64,000 nucleotides of DNA from Chrysomallon squamiferum (taxonomy: Eukaryota; Mollusca; Gastropoda; Neomphalida; Peltospiridae), in NCBI GenBank assembly GCA_012295275.1, contig CM022675.1, forward strand, positions 2,851,536-2,915,535, given 5' to 3'. The position numbers were made by a program, and so were the translations under genes. Each line of letters begins with the position of its first letter. Positions within the stretch are counted from its first letter, which is position 1. Shown here in pieces: positions 1 through 10,915 of the stretch. The notes below the pieces were generated by a model that did no database searches, was not told the DNA's origin, and worked only from the letters and a program-made list of their open reading frames with translations.

Positions 1-44
1 GTGTGTGTGTGTATATGTGTGCGTGTGTGTGTGTTTAGGTTATT

Positions 45-545
45 TGTTTTACATTTAAGATGTTTGTTTTACATTTAAGATGTTTATTTTATACTGAGGT
101 TGCTGTTTTAAATAAAATGTGTGTTTTACACTTAAGATGTTTGTTTTACATTTAAGATGTTTACATTTAAGATGTTTACACTTAAGATGTTTTACATTTA
201 AGATGTTTGTTTTACATTTAAGATGTTTACATTTAAGATGTTTGTTTTACATTTAAGATGTTTACATTTAAGATGTTGTTTACACTTAAGATGTTTTACA
301 TTTAAGATGTTTGTTTTACATTTAAGATGTTTGTTTTACATTTAAGATGTTTTACATTTAAGATGTTTACATTTAAGATGTTGTTTACACTTAAGATGTT
401 TTACATTTAAGATGTTGTTTTACACTTAAGATGTTTTACATTTAAGATGTTTACATTTAAGATGTTTACATTTAGGATGTTGTTTTACATTTAGGATGTT
501 GTTTTACATTTAAGATGTTGTTTACATTTAAGATGTTTGTTTTAA
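45..545. repeat. AT-rich minisatellite, unit about 12-20 bp (TTTACATTTAAGATGTTTG-type)
   Basis: About 25 imperfect copies of a unit built around TTTACATTTAAGATG fill the intron just upstream of the PDE exon at 560. Units differ by presence or absence of a TTTG spacer and by ACATTTAAG versus ACACTTAAG. Confidence 0.85.
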
Positions 546-559
546 TCTTTTCTCTGCAG

Positions 560-905
560 ATCGAGTTCACCATTGGCTGCCCTGTACGGAACAAAGGCAA
601 CTCTTGAACATCATCATTTCAACCACGCCGTCATGATCCTCAACAGCGACGTGAGCAGCATTTACTTGGTTTATGATTAAACATTTCATTTTAACACGTT
701 TTCTAGTTCATGTTTCATTCTCTTTGCGTGTTTTTCGGTGACACTTTTTTTCATTTAACGTCATAGAAACATTTGTCAAATGTTTTTGTACATGAAAACA
801 TTATCATCTTTTAACAAGCCTATTTTTGAATAAACTTAGCAATTATTCCAGGTGACACCATTTTTTTATTTTTTTATTTGTTCATTCATTCATTGTTTTG
901 TTTAT

Positions 906-980
<75 letters not shown>

Positions 981-1364
981 TTTTAACATAAACGTTTAGA
1001 TTCCAAAACTGTTATAATTATCTAACAAAATCCTGATAGGGAAAAAAAATAAAAAAATAAAATGCACGTTCAGTATGTTACACTGAATATTGTCTTACAG
1101 GGACACAACTTGTTTGCCATGTTTTCTTCAGATGAGTATAGTCACGTTATCAAAATGTTGAAGCACGCCATCCTGGCCACAGACCTTTCCCTTCACATCC
1201 AGTTAGTATACTAACAGTTAGTCACTATTGTACACTTATAACTAGCGATAGCACACGCATTATTACTGTGAGTGTAAAATTATTATTATTATTATTATTA
1301 TTATTATTGTTATCGTTATTGTCAATATTATTGTTATTATTGTTATTATTATTACTACTACTAC

Positions 1365-1398
<34 letters not shown>

Positions 1399-1502
1399 GT
1401 TATCGTTATTGTCAATATTATTGTTATTATTGTTATTATTATTACTACTACTACTATTATTATTATAATTATTGTTGTTGTTGTTGTTATTGTTGTTGTT
1501 GC

Positions 1503-1535
<33 letters not shown>

Positions 1536-1738
1536 TACTACTTGTGTTGTTGAGTTCTCTTTCTTGTCTGTCTTACTTTCTGGAGAGTACGGGATCGCTT
1601 CTTTTCGATGGCTGGGGAGGGCGTGGCAAACTGGGAGGACCGCGACTGCAGGGAGGTGTATCGCAGCGTGCTCATGACTGCCAGCGACATCGCAGCCATT
1701 TCTAAACCCTGGGATGTTCAGCGACGTGTGAGCACTAT

Positions 1739-1820
<82 letters not shown>

Positions 1821-2003
1821 CTCTCTCTCTGTCTGTATCTCTCTCTCTGTCTCTCTCTGTCTGTCTGTCTCTCTCTCTTTCTCTGTCTCTGTCTGTCTCT
1901 CTCTCTTTCTCTCTCTCTGTCTGTCTCTCTCTCTTTCTCTCTCTCTGTCTTACTCTCTCTCCTTCTCTCTCTCTGTCAGTCTCTCTCTCTGTCTGTCTCT
2001 CTT

Positions 2004-2060
<57 letters not shown>

Positions 2061-2104
2061 TACTGACATTCAAGTGTTCTTAAACTCAAACAAACACCCT
2101 TCTA

Positions 2105-2198
<94 letters not shown>

Positions 2199-5100
2199 CA
2201 CACACACACACAAACACACATACACACACACAAACAGACACACACAAACACTCGCGCACACACACATACAACAAACTTACATTTCAAGTTTTATAAGCTG
2301 AGTTTTACAATTGTGTTTGTGCAGTGTGCTGAGCTAGTTTTGACAGAATTTTTTGACCAAGGAGATAAAGAGAGAAATGTATTGAAAATTCAACCACAGG
2401 TGAGCTATTACAGTAGTAGTATAGCAGCAGTAGTTGTGGTAGTCATGGTGATGGTAATAGTAACAGTTTTAGAGTTTTAGTAGTGGCAGTAGTTGTAGTA
2501 GTAGCAGAGAACTGGAACATAAATGAAACAAAATGCTGAAGTTTTCGCTCAACAACGGCACAGTGATGATGTGAGTAGTTGTTGTTGTGGCAGTAGTGGC
2601 AATAGTAACAGTAGAAGTAATATTAGTAATAACTGAAATATGAGTGATATAGTAATAGTAGAAGTAATATTAGTAATAACTGAAATATGAGTGATATAGT
2701 AATAGTAGAAGTAATATTAGTAATAACTCAAATATGAGTCTCTGGATAGTAACAGTAGAAGTAATATTAGTAACAATTGAAATATCTGTGAGAATAATAA
2801 CAGAAGTAGATGTAACAGTGGCTATATTTGTAATCTATGTTTGCGTACTCTATATTTGTCTACTTTTATACATAATTACGTATAATTCAGCTGTATAGAT
2901 ATTTGTATTTATATGTATATATATATATGTCTGTCAAAGGTTATGTTCACCACTAATATGTGTTTGATGCAAAAAGGAAAGCAAAATGGTTTACTAGAAA
3001 TAATTTGCTGGTAAGTTGCAAACACTGAGTTGAACTTCTCTAGCTCTCTGGTAAATACGGCATTACCTGGTGGACATGATTAAACGTCGTTGTTTCTGAT
3101 CTTTGTTTGTAAAACATTTAGCAGACGTCCACGTTGACGTTGCTCTTCGTATCAGATGTCGTCCGTCACACAAACGAGGACAAGGTGCAAGTCGTGCAAG
3201 TGTACTGACTTTGCTGCAGCTCGTGTGAAAAACTAGCAAGAGTGATCAGAATGACGTTTCATCGTTTCAAAGCAGTGAAAATGATAAAATGAGATCGCTT
3301 ATAGAAACACAATCTTTATGCAAGCATTAACACTTGTTCCAACGTCTGTAAACACCTTGCTCTTTCAATTACGATTTGTCAGTTGTGTTTTTTGTGTAGA
3401 CCAGACACGATGCCGGACGTCTGGAACCTCTCTCGTGTCATTCTGACACTTTTGTCTTGTAATCATCTCCTGTTCCAAGTCCAGGAACCTCAAACAGTTT
3501 CCTCCCAGTTCAGTGCAAACTGAAACCAGCTCAGATGGACGCTACTTTTGTAATTAAAGTGAACATTCTAGAGATTTCGTTTCCACTGTAAACGTTTGTG
3601 TGTCTTTTTGTGTTTGTATTTGTGGGTTGGTGCCAGTATGTTTATATATATATAAAAAAAAAAAGTGTTTTGTGTTTCTTTTAAAGTTTGAATAAAAAAA
3701 CGTGTATATTTGCGTGGATGTCTGTAGGATGTGTGTTTGTAACAGTAGAAGTGTGCGTGAGTGTGTGTATTTGCGTGTATTATGTGTTAATTTCTGTAAA
3801 ATTCTATAATAAAGGTGCATGTAGATGTGTGTTTGTGTGTGTGTGTACAAACGTCCTTACTGGTGTGAAAGTGTATGGAAAGCTGTCGGCAGATGTTTGA
3901 ATATGTGCGTGTTTATTTCTGAAAAGCTGTGTGTAAAGCTTTCGCTAAATATTTGTGTGTGTGTAGGTGTAGAACTGTTTATTTGTGTGTGTAGGTGTAG
4001 AACTGTTTATTTGTGTGTGTGGAGGTGTAGAACTATTTATTTGTGTGTGTGTATGTGTAGAACTGTTTATTTGTGTGTGTAGGTGTAGAACTGTTTATTT
4101 GTGTGTGTGTATGTGTAGAACTGTTTATTTGTGTGTGGAGGTGTAGAACTGTTTATTTGTGTGTGTGTATGTGTAGAACTGTTTATCTGTGTGTGTGTAT
4201 GTGTAGAACTGTTTATGTGTGTGTGTGTATGTGTAGAACTGTTTATTTGTGTGTGTGTAGGTGTAGAACTGTTTATTTGTGTGTGTGAATGTGTAGAACT
4301 GTTTATCTGTGTGTGTGTAGGTGTAGAACTGTTTATTTGTGTGTGTGTAGGTGTAGAACTGTTTATCTGTGTGTGTGTATGTGTAGAACTGTTTATTTGT
4401 GTGTGTGTAGGTGTAGAACTGTTTATTTGTGTGTGTGTATGTGTAGAACTGTTTATCTGTGTGTGTAGGTGTGTGGTTACAGAAGTGTCAGCTGTCACGT
4501 TGTAATGTAATTGCAGGCTTGTATGGACCGGGAGAAGCAGGATGAAATAGCCAAGCTGCAGCTGTCCTGGATTGACGGGATCTGTCTTCCTCTCTTCAAG
4601 GTATCAGCGTTCTGTGCATTTCATACACGTTCTTTGATGTTGTATGCACGTTCTATGTGTTATATATACGTTCTGTATATTATATGCACGTTCTATATAT
4701 TATTTTTACATTCTATATGTTATATATACGTTCTGTATATTATATGCACGTTCTATATATTATTTTTACATTCTATATGTTATATTATACGTTCTGTATA
4801 TTATATACACGTTTTATATATTATTTTTACGTTCTATATGTTGTATTACGTTCTGTATATTATATACACGTTCTATATATTATTTCTATATTTTATGTAC
4901 ACGTTCTGTGTATTATATACACGCAGGTTCTGAATGTTGTATATCCGTTGTATATGTTGGATACATGTTCTATACGTTTTATACACATTATATATGTAGT
5001 ACAGTATACACGTTCTATATGTTGTATACGTACTGTATTCATATCACAGTTATAGATGGTACTGCATTTTATTTCTTCATTTTCTTCATATACATGATAT

Positions 5101-5361
5101 TCTTATGCTATATATTGTGAGAGAATCTGATTATATCATTTTAAGACAATATACTGAAATTTCAAAACACATGAATAAACAAATAAATAAACAAACAAAC
5201 AAACAAACAAATGATATATAATGTTGTTTTTTCAGCACCTAGCGATGCTGGACCCGATGTTTCAAACCATGGTTCAGGGAGTGTACAAGAACCGAGCACA
5301 CTGGGAAATACTTGACCACGAGCGACTGTCTAAGTCCAGCGTCCTAGAAACTGGGGTTTGA
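560..5361 (+). CDS. PDE11A-like: PDE11-like cyclic-nucleotide phosphodiesterase, C-terminal six exons (5' part outside window)
   Basis: Class I phosphodiesterases hydrolyse cAMP and/or cGMP in the cytosol. Six exons join in phase: 560-650, 1101-1201, 1586-1727, 2325-2399, 4517-4600 and 5236-5361 (stop TGA 5359-5361), coding for the last 205 residues. All have AG acceptors and GT donors. What is seen: the first exon carries ATLEHHHFNHAVMIL of the HD metal-binding catalytic domain; the second has SSDEYS and ILATDLSLHIQ; the third has the metal-region motif TASDIAAISKPWD; the fourth has EFFDQGDKER; the fifth has LQLSWIDGICLPLF, whose Gln is the invariant purine-clamp glutamine. The Trp after it and ATLEHHHFNHAVMIL fit PDE11 better than PDE5 or PDE6 (family knowledge from memory). 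The N-terminal GAF domains would lie upstream of base 1. No lesion is seen in these exons. Confidence 0.9.
909..985. repeat. (TA)n microsatellite followed by poly-T
   Basis: About 26 TA dinucleotides are followed by a run of more than 20 T. It lies in a PDE11-like intron. Confidence 0.9.
1278..1545. repeat. Trinucleotide microsatellite (ATT/TTG/ACT)n
   Basis: Nearly pure ATT repeats are interrupted by GTT and ACT triplets. A block of about 110 bp (around 1297-1363) recurs almost exactly at 1395-1465, so the array itself has been duplicated. The long poly-leucine reading frames here are repeat artefacts. The array ends about 40 bp before the exon at 1586. Confidence 0.9.
1742..2270. repeat. 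Two (CT)n-(CA)n microsatellite blocks around a 46-bp unique core
   Basis: CT tracts at 1742-2042 and 2107-2194 are each followed by CA tracts (2043-2060 and 2197-2270). Between them lies a non-repetitive core, 2061-2106, that recurs in inverse orientation near 7029-7075 (listed separately). The block sits in a PDE intron. Confidence 0.9.
2061..2106 (+). mobile_element. Copy 1 of a short dispersed element flanked by CA and CT microsatellites
   Basis: The core contains ATTCAAGTGTTCTTAA, then ACTCAAACAAACAC and CTTCT. It is bordered by (CA)n on the left and (CT)n on the right. The reverse complement of 7029-7075 has the same core, with the same CT tract on the matching side. A unique core repeated together with its microsatellite flank suggests a short mobile element that carries or seeds microsatellites. 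The class is unknown. Confidence 0.5.
2600..2775. repeat. About 52-bp tandem repeat, 3 copies
   Basis: The unit contains AGTAATAGTAGAAGTAATAT followed by TAGTAATAACTGAAATATGAG. It lies inside the PDE intron between 2400 and 4516. Confidence 0.75.
2776..3950. other. Intron sequence without recognised gene
   Basis: This part of the PDE intron has somewhat higher GC content around 3060-3550, but no exon of the PDE is missing here because phases join across it. No RNA gene was recognised. Confidence 0.5.
3951..4485. repeat. 30-bp minisatellite, about 18 copies
   Basis: The unit is roughly GTGTAGAACTGTTTATTTGTGTGTGTGTAG, with variation TAG/TAT/GAG. Because 30 is a multiple of three, it creates long repetitive open frames on both strands, which are artefacts. 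It ends about 30 bp before the PDE exon at 4517. Confidence 0.9.
4617..5010. repeat. TA-rich imperfect tandem repeat (ACGTTCTATATATTAT-type)
   Basis: Variants of a 19-20 bp unit with ACGTTCTGTATATTATAT and ACGTTCTATATATTATTT alternate for about 390 bp in the last PDE intron. The open frames over it are artefacts. Confidence 0.8.
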
Positions 5362-6130
5362 CCAGTGTCCAGTGAGAAAAACACCTTTCAGTGGACAATG
5401 TCGAAACATCTATGTTGAGAAAATATTTCTGAAAACATAAACAAATGCAAACATAACAACAGCAACTGCAACAACGGTATTGTAAATCTAGAACTTTAAA
5501 TATATTCAGTCCCAAGGAATGTGTGTAAATATTCGAAGTGTCTCTAAGCAATATGGTCGAAGTATCAAATCAAATGAAATGTTAGTAAGACATATTTTCA
5601 AAAGTTGTGTAAATAGCAATAAGTAAGATCACATTTACATAATCAAACTTCACGTGATATGTGTTTTTGTAACCTCAGCAGTCACATTTGCACCGAATAT
5701 GTATGTTTGTCTATCCATTTAATATAGACAGACACGTTTCTATTTAATATATATACGTATATATACACACACATACATATCTATCTGCATTTAAAATAGA
5801 CAGACACATTTCTACTGAATATATCTGTCTTTCTGTTCATTTAACATAAACATTCACACGAAAAGAGAAGCACCGAAATTTAACACATCGTATGAGGAAA
5901 ACAAGCAATTTGAATTTCTTTATATTCTGCATTCATAAAGAAAGGACGAACGAGCGGTCAAAGTGTGGAGTGTAGTTCAGTGGGATACTGCGTCTGGAAT
6001 TCTCTCCGTGTGAGACGGTGTACAAAGGTCAAATGAATATGTTCTGTCTCTGTATACAATTGAAAAATGTACAACACTGACCAAACATGTTAAAGAAAAA
6101 TGCTGTGAATAAAGAAAAAACACTGTTCGT
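5362..6130 (+). other. 3' UTR of the PDE11-like gene with polyadenylation signal
   Basis: The stretch after the PDE stop has no other gene. An AATAAA at 6108-6113, followed by an A-rich and T-rich sequence, is the best candidate polyadenylation signal and would give a 3' UTR of about 760 bases. The exact cleavage site cannot be read from sequence alone. Confidence 0.5.
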
Positions 6131-6182
6131 AATAAACTGTCTGAATAGGCCGATTTATTGTTCTTCTTATTATATCTATTTA

Positions 6183-6185
6183 TGT

Positions 6186-6255
<70 letters not shown>
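6183..6255. repeat. (GT)n microsatellite
   Basis: About 35 GT dinucleotides lie just after the presumed end of the PDE transcript. Confidence 0.95.
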
Positions 6256-6525
6256 ACATACACTGAATATCACATTACTAAATATTTGAAATAGGCACCA
6301 AAATTATGTTTTTAAAGTGATCTGGTAAACAATCATAATCAAAACAATAACAATATCCAAAAAAATGTTTTTATATATTTAGATATTTCAATTAATAATT
6401 TTGTATCTCGTTATTATAAATGTACGATAACAAAGTTAAGTAATAAAATAAAATAATAATTATTATTTTTCATTAAAATTGGTTACTCGAATTCTTAATA
6501 AAAATTTTATATTAAATAAAATTAA

Positions 6526-6775
6526 GTGACAGAATGATTGATGGTGCAGTGGATTAGTGACAGAATTATTGATGGTGCAGTGGATTAGTGACAGAATTAT
6601 TGATGGTGCTGTGGATTAGTGACGTAATGTTTGATGGTGCAGTGGATTAGTGACAGAATTATTGATGGTGCTGTGGATTAGTGACGTAATGTTTGATGGT
6701 GCAGTGGATTAGTGACAGAATGATTGATGGTGCAGTGGATTAGTGACAGAATGATTGATGGTGGAGTAGATGATT
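6526..6775. repeat. 31-bp minisatellite, about 8 copies
   Basis: The unit is about GTGACAGAATGATTGATGG plus TGCAGTGGATTA. Variants alternate GACAGAATTATT, GACGTAATGTTT and GACAGAATGATT, and GCAGTGG versus GCTGTGG. A higher-order alternation of variants suggests growth by multi-unit duplication. Confidence 0.85.
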
Positions 6776-6943
6776 GAATACAGGATGATTTCAGGGTTTG
6801 AACGACTTTCTGTGCGACCAGTTTTCTGTATTAAATGTTCTCAGAAAAATGTATGACAGGGAAATAATTTATTTAAATTTCAGTAATAAAGTAAAAAAGG
6901 AAAAGGAAATTAAAAATTCGGATACTGAGGGAGGGAGAGAGGG

Positions 6944-6944
<1 letters not shown>

Positions 6945-7028
<84 letters not shown>
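6945..7028. repeat. (GA)n microsatellite
   Basis: About 40 GA dinucleotides. This is the flank of the inverted short element at 7029. Confidence 0.95.
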
Positions 7029-7030
<2 letters not shown>

Positions 7031-7160
7031 GTGTTTGTTCGAGTTTATTAAGAACACTTGAATCTGAATATGTATGATATGTGTGTCTGATAGACAGAGA
7101 GAAAGAGTGAGAGAAAGAGAGAGACACAGAGAGAGAGAGAGTCGGCATACACACATTCCC
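7029..7160 (-). mobile_element. Copy 2 (inverted) of the microsatellite-flanked short element
   Basis: Read on the - strand, this segment gives ATTCAAGTGTTCTTAA followed by an ACTCGAACAAACAC core and then the (CT)n tract, which on the + strand is the (GA)n at 6945-7028. It matches 2061-2106 apart from a few substitutions and a 3-bp difference. The segment to 7160 adds imperfect GA and GT repeats. Confidence 0.5.
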
Positions 7161-7199
7161 TTAAAATGTATAAGCAATAGCTTGAAATTAAGGTAAGAC

Positions 7200-7900
7200 G
7201 TTCGCTAATTTTTATTTTACTTTCAAGAATCACTTCTTTTAGAAAAGTAGATTTCAGAAGTACATTTCATTTAGAAAATGCATTCTCTAAAAGATATTGT
7301 ACCAGTATAACAATAAGTATATAGTTATTATCATTGATATAAAAAAAAGTTTAATAAAAATTCATCTTTGTTTATTTTTCATTTGTTTTATTTAATGGAG
7401 TAATTGTATTGACCGACATCACAGAACATTTGTTATTCAGTCTTTGATTATATCAACAGTTTACTTTCTTTGCATGTCACTGCAGAATAATCTAGTAATG
7501 TACAAATAACATTTCTGGTATCTGAAGCAGAAGATTATTAGAGAGCAGAGTTTATGTAGTTTGACTTACAAAATTTTCACCTACCCCCAACCCTCTAACC
7601 CTTACCCTCAAACATCCCTTCACACAACTTCGGATTGCAAAGGCATCGACCTTTAGATAATTGTAATATAATTATTGGAATAAATAAAATTAAAACTTTC
7701 GTTTAGTCTGACGATAATTATTTAACTGCTTTTGATCTTGATATAAATGGCAATAAATAAATAAATAAATAAATAAATATCACACATCATGAATGTAATC
7801 GCATGTAATCGGAATACAGTGACGTAAATGTACAAAATCTCGAGGATTCTCGCGCGATTAAAATGTTAGCTAGTTGTTAGTTGTGACAACGCAAATTAAA
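7200..7900. other. AT-rich region without recognised gene
   Basis: No long open frame, RNA gene or transposon end was seen. A small cluster of CpG occurs near 7838-7858 (TCTCGAGGATTCTCGCGCGA), unusual for the surroundings, and could mark an old promoter. Confidence 0.4.
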
Positions 7901-8011
7901 ATGAAAACATTGGAAGGAATTGATTAGTTAACTGCTTCTGTACTGGAGGTGAGGCTGTAGTTAATATATTTCTTTATATTCAGTTTAATTTTTTTTAGTA
8001 TATTACTGTAT

Positions 8012-8885
8012 TTACAAGTAATATTAATTATAGGTCACGAGGATGTGGTTTTCTCGGACAGTGTGACACTCAGCCCGCCGGCGGACTGAGTCCACTAGTT
8101 TAAAGAACAATTTTTACTTTTACACTAAATATTACATACCATTAATATATTAAAATATAAAGTCAAATATCTACTTAATAATTACTTCTATTAGTTTACA
8201 TATATCGTGTAATTAACAGACATACAAACAATCCACGACAGGCAAATCAGTCGATTTAGTTTGTTTACAAAATTAGGAACGTAACTTTAATGCACTTTTC
8301 GTGCAAAAGTTGACTCCAAATGTCACTGGGTTTTATTAAGCATCAAGATTCGGTCGGAAATTATCTTTAGCTCATTTATTTTAGATTTAAAAAAAATAAA
8401 AACAAACAACAAACAAATAAAAAATCCTACAAAATCTTAGTTAATTACCATTTAAATTCTGTATTTTTAAACGATTTATTCATTGTACTGATCATTGAAT
8501 TATAAGGTGCTTAAAATGACACAGAATGTCATTTAAAGGAAAAACAGAGATAGGTGTTAATATCTTTAAATAGCACGCCATGTACCTTTATTTTTCACTC
8601 CTATGTATTTTAAATAATTAGAGGTAAAATGTAAAAAATTAAATATTGTGATGTATATATTTATTTCAACTAAATCTGATGGAAGAACATCCAGTATTGA
8701 AGGTAATTTTTATTTTCCTCACGCAGTTTTGAAAAGTGCATTAACAACGAGTTCACGATCTAGTTGTTTTTAACCTTACAAGCTCTCATGAATAAACTGC
8801 AGAGTAATTGTGCAGATCACTTTGTTAATAATCTATTTTTCTTTTCAATAAAAGAAACTTATTTGTTTTAATTTTTCACAGTTTC
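8012..8885 (+). pseudogene. Decayed duplicate of the upstream and exon-3 region of the STAND-ankyrin gene
   Basis: 8012-8660 aligns by eye with 9890-10915: shared blocks include GTAATATTAATTATAGGTCA, TGCACTTTTCNTGCA, GGAAATTATCTTTA and CGTATTTTAAATAATTAG-like sequence. The piece 8668-8702 then matches coding exon 3 of the STAND gene (14565-14597), keeping the reading KSDGRTSSIE against KTDGRASNIK, but the acceptor reads TTCAAC where the gene has TTCAGC. The following 8703-8880 matches the introns on both sides of that exon. Exons 1 and 2 have no counterpart here. This is a non-functional segmental duplication. Confidence 0.6.
8068..8091. other. GC-rich near-perfect palindrome
   Basis: Arms ACTCAGCCCGCC and GGCGGACTGAGT are inverted repeats of 12 bp with one mismatch and no loop, in otherwise AT-rich DNA. 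It could form a cruciform or be a binding site. The duplicate copy near 9940 has a different inverted repeat at the matching place. Confidence 0.6.
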
Positions 8886-9083
8886 TTCATATTCAGTTTG
8901 ATTTTTTTTATAATATGTCACTGTTATGGAATTCAGATTGCGTAACCAAATTTGTTACTTCAGTCAGAGATCCACTCCTTTTATGTTTAAGCGATGAAGT
9001 CAGATTGCGTAACTTTAATTGTTACTACAAATCACATCCGCTGTTTTTATTGTTTCCACTAATTTTTCAATCCATGGCTTTGT

Positions 9084-9092
9084 TATAAAAAG
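9084..9092 (+). promoter_or_regulatory. Candidate TATA box of the STAND-ankyrin gene
   Basis: TATAAAAAG lies about 30 bp before a G/A-rich exon-like stretch that ends in a good donor (ATG|GTAAGC at 9234/9235). Position and sequence fit a core promoter. No transcript evidence is available. Confidence 0.4.
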
Positions 9093-9114
9093 GCTAGCAT
9101 TTTGGTAATTAAAA

Positions 9115-9234
9115 AAGTGAATAGAACTGAGCAGAGAGAAGTAAGTGAGAGCGAAAGAAACAGTCAAGACAAGAATTCAGTCAGGCAGGGAAACCAAATG
9201 TTTTTGAATGACATTGTCTTTACAGACGAGTATG
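9115..9234 (+). other. Candidate first (5' untranslated) exon of the STAND-ankyrin gene
   Basis: It starts about 25-30 bp after the TATA box and ends at 9234 before GTAAGC. Joined to the acceptor at 12293 it would place a short upstream reading frame (ATG at 9199) that runs past the main ATG in another frame and stops in exon 2, so it could dampen translation. It is open on its own in one frame but matches no protein I recognise. The start coordinate is approximate. Confidence 0.35.
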
Positions 9235-9645
9235 GTAAGCAATTGTCTGTTCTTATTTTGATGGGGTGTAATGTGCAATTAACCTGTGTCAATAACATTT
9301 ATTATACCTAAAATTTTAAGGTTTTAATCTGTCTTCTGTGCAGATTCTTATTTTCTCTTGGCTCCTCATGTGACCTTTCTCATATCATTAATCAAAATTA
9401 CTTAAATGTATGTTTTATAATGTATTATTATCAAGTCACCTGTATATCATAATTAAATAATTAACATGAACCTTAACTGGTGTTGTGTTTATTTCTCTGG
9501 TGGATAGACAGACTTACTGATTTATATAGATTGCTCTCAATTTAGCATTTATACTCCTTGTTAGGTAGCCATTAAAGCTCCTTGTTACCCTAGACTGAGC
9601 CTTAATAAAACATCCAATGTGTTTAAAGGTGTGAGCCCCGTGAAT

Positions 9646-9945
9646 GTCACTTACATGTAATATTAATTATAGGTGATGAGGTGAGAACAGTCTGTGTGTG
9701 TGACAGTCACTTACATGTAATATTTATTATAGGTGATGAGGTGACAACAGTCTGTGTGTGTGACAGTCACTTACATGTAATATTTATTATAGGTGATGAG
9801 GTGACAACAGTCTGTGTGTGTGACAGTCACTTACATGTAATATTTATTATAGGTGATGAGGTGACAACAGTCTGTGTGTGACAGTCACTTACATGTAATA
9901 TTAATTATAGGTCATGAGGTGACGACAGACTCTGTGTGACAGTCA
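9646..9945. repeat. 60-bp minisatellite, 4 full copies plus a diverged copy
   Basis: The unit begins GTCACTTACATGTAATATTT and contains ATTATAGGTGATGAGG and ACAGTCTGTGTGTGTGACA. Copies 2 to 4 are almost identical, so the expansion is recent. A single diverged copy sits in the duplicate region near 8012-8067. The unit has an acceptor-like TTTATTATAG directly followed by donor-like GTGATG. Confidence 0.9.
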
Positions 9946-9989
9946 ACTGATAGTTGAGTCTCTGTATAAATAACAGTTTTTATTTTTAC

Positions 9990-10130
9990 ATGAAAAATAT
10001 TATATATCTAAAATATAAAAAATATTTTAAAAATATAAAATATAAAAAATATTATATATCTAAAATATAAAAAGTATTATATATCTAAAATATAAAAAGT
10101 ATTATATATCTAAAATATAAAAAGTATCTA
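9990..10130. repeat. 27-bp AT-rich tandem repeat, about 4-5 copies
   Basis: The unit is about TCTAAAATATAAAAAGTATT plus ATATA. It lies inside the paralogous upstream block and is absent from the copy at 8100-8200. Confidence 0.8.
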
Positions 10131-10915
10131 CTTAATTATTACTTCTGAAAGTTTATACATAATGTATCGTGTAATTAACTGAGAAATATAAAAAATCCAA
10201 AGTTCTTTGTTTACAAATTAATGCACTTTTCATGCAGAGGTTATCTCCTCATGTAATAGATGACAATTTTACTAGGGATTGGAAATTATCTTTACCTCAT
10301 TTATTTTAGATTAAAAAAAAAAATGAAGAAAAAAAAGAAGAAATCATACGTAGAAAAATCTTTGTTAATTATCATGGAAAATGACTGAGCTGTGGAGTTG
10401 ACAAAACCTGAATTTCTCAGAATCGTTAACTGATTAAAATAGATTTTGAAATCTCCCCTTATGTTCATTCCTGAAGTCCATAGGAACTATTCATTTTTAG
10501 ATTCCTTAAGCCTTAAAACAAGTCTGGGTAGAGTTTCTGCAAGAATGAATTAGAATTTATCAGTGTTCTCTGCACAATTGTTCACATTTCAAAGTGCCTG
10601 ACATGCCTATTTTGCACTCATCAAATTAAATTTTTGTTCATTCATTTTTTATTATTATTATTTTTTACATTGCATTTTTCACAGGATATGTTTGAAATTC
10701 TTGATCATTAAAGTATTTAGTCATAATGTATATTATTGGATTTTATGGTGGTTAAAACACTAGACTGTTTGGATTAAAACAGAAACATAGATAGGTATAA
10801 AAGTCTTTAAACAGCACATCATGACATTCTTCACACATACCTTAATTCTTTTCTCTTACGTATTTTAAATAATTAGTGGTAACATGTTAAAAATAAAATG
10901 TAATTTATATATATA

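Noticed and set aside
1268-1705. Long poly-leucine open frames
   Set aside because: Pure translation of (ATT)n/(TTG)n microsatellite; the true PDE exon starts at 1586 in another frame.
1608-2301. Open frames rich in Ser-Leu, Arg-Glu and Thr-His on both strands
   Set aside because: They are translations of (CT)n and (CA)n tracts in an intron.
3825-4505. Repetitive cysteine-valine-rich and NSSTHTHTQI-type open frames on both strands, resembling a secreted repeat protein
   Set aside because: A 30-bp minisatellite in a PDE intron is a multiple of three, so all frames stay open; there is no start context or splice link.
9681-9881. Open frame of 20-residue repeats (VCVCDSHLHVIFIIGDEVTT)
   Set aside because: Translation of the 60-bp minisatellite; no splice support.
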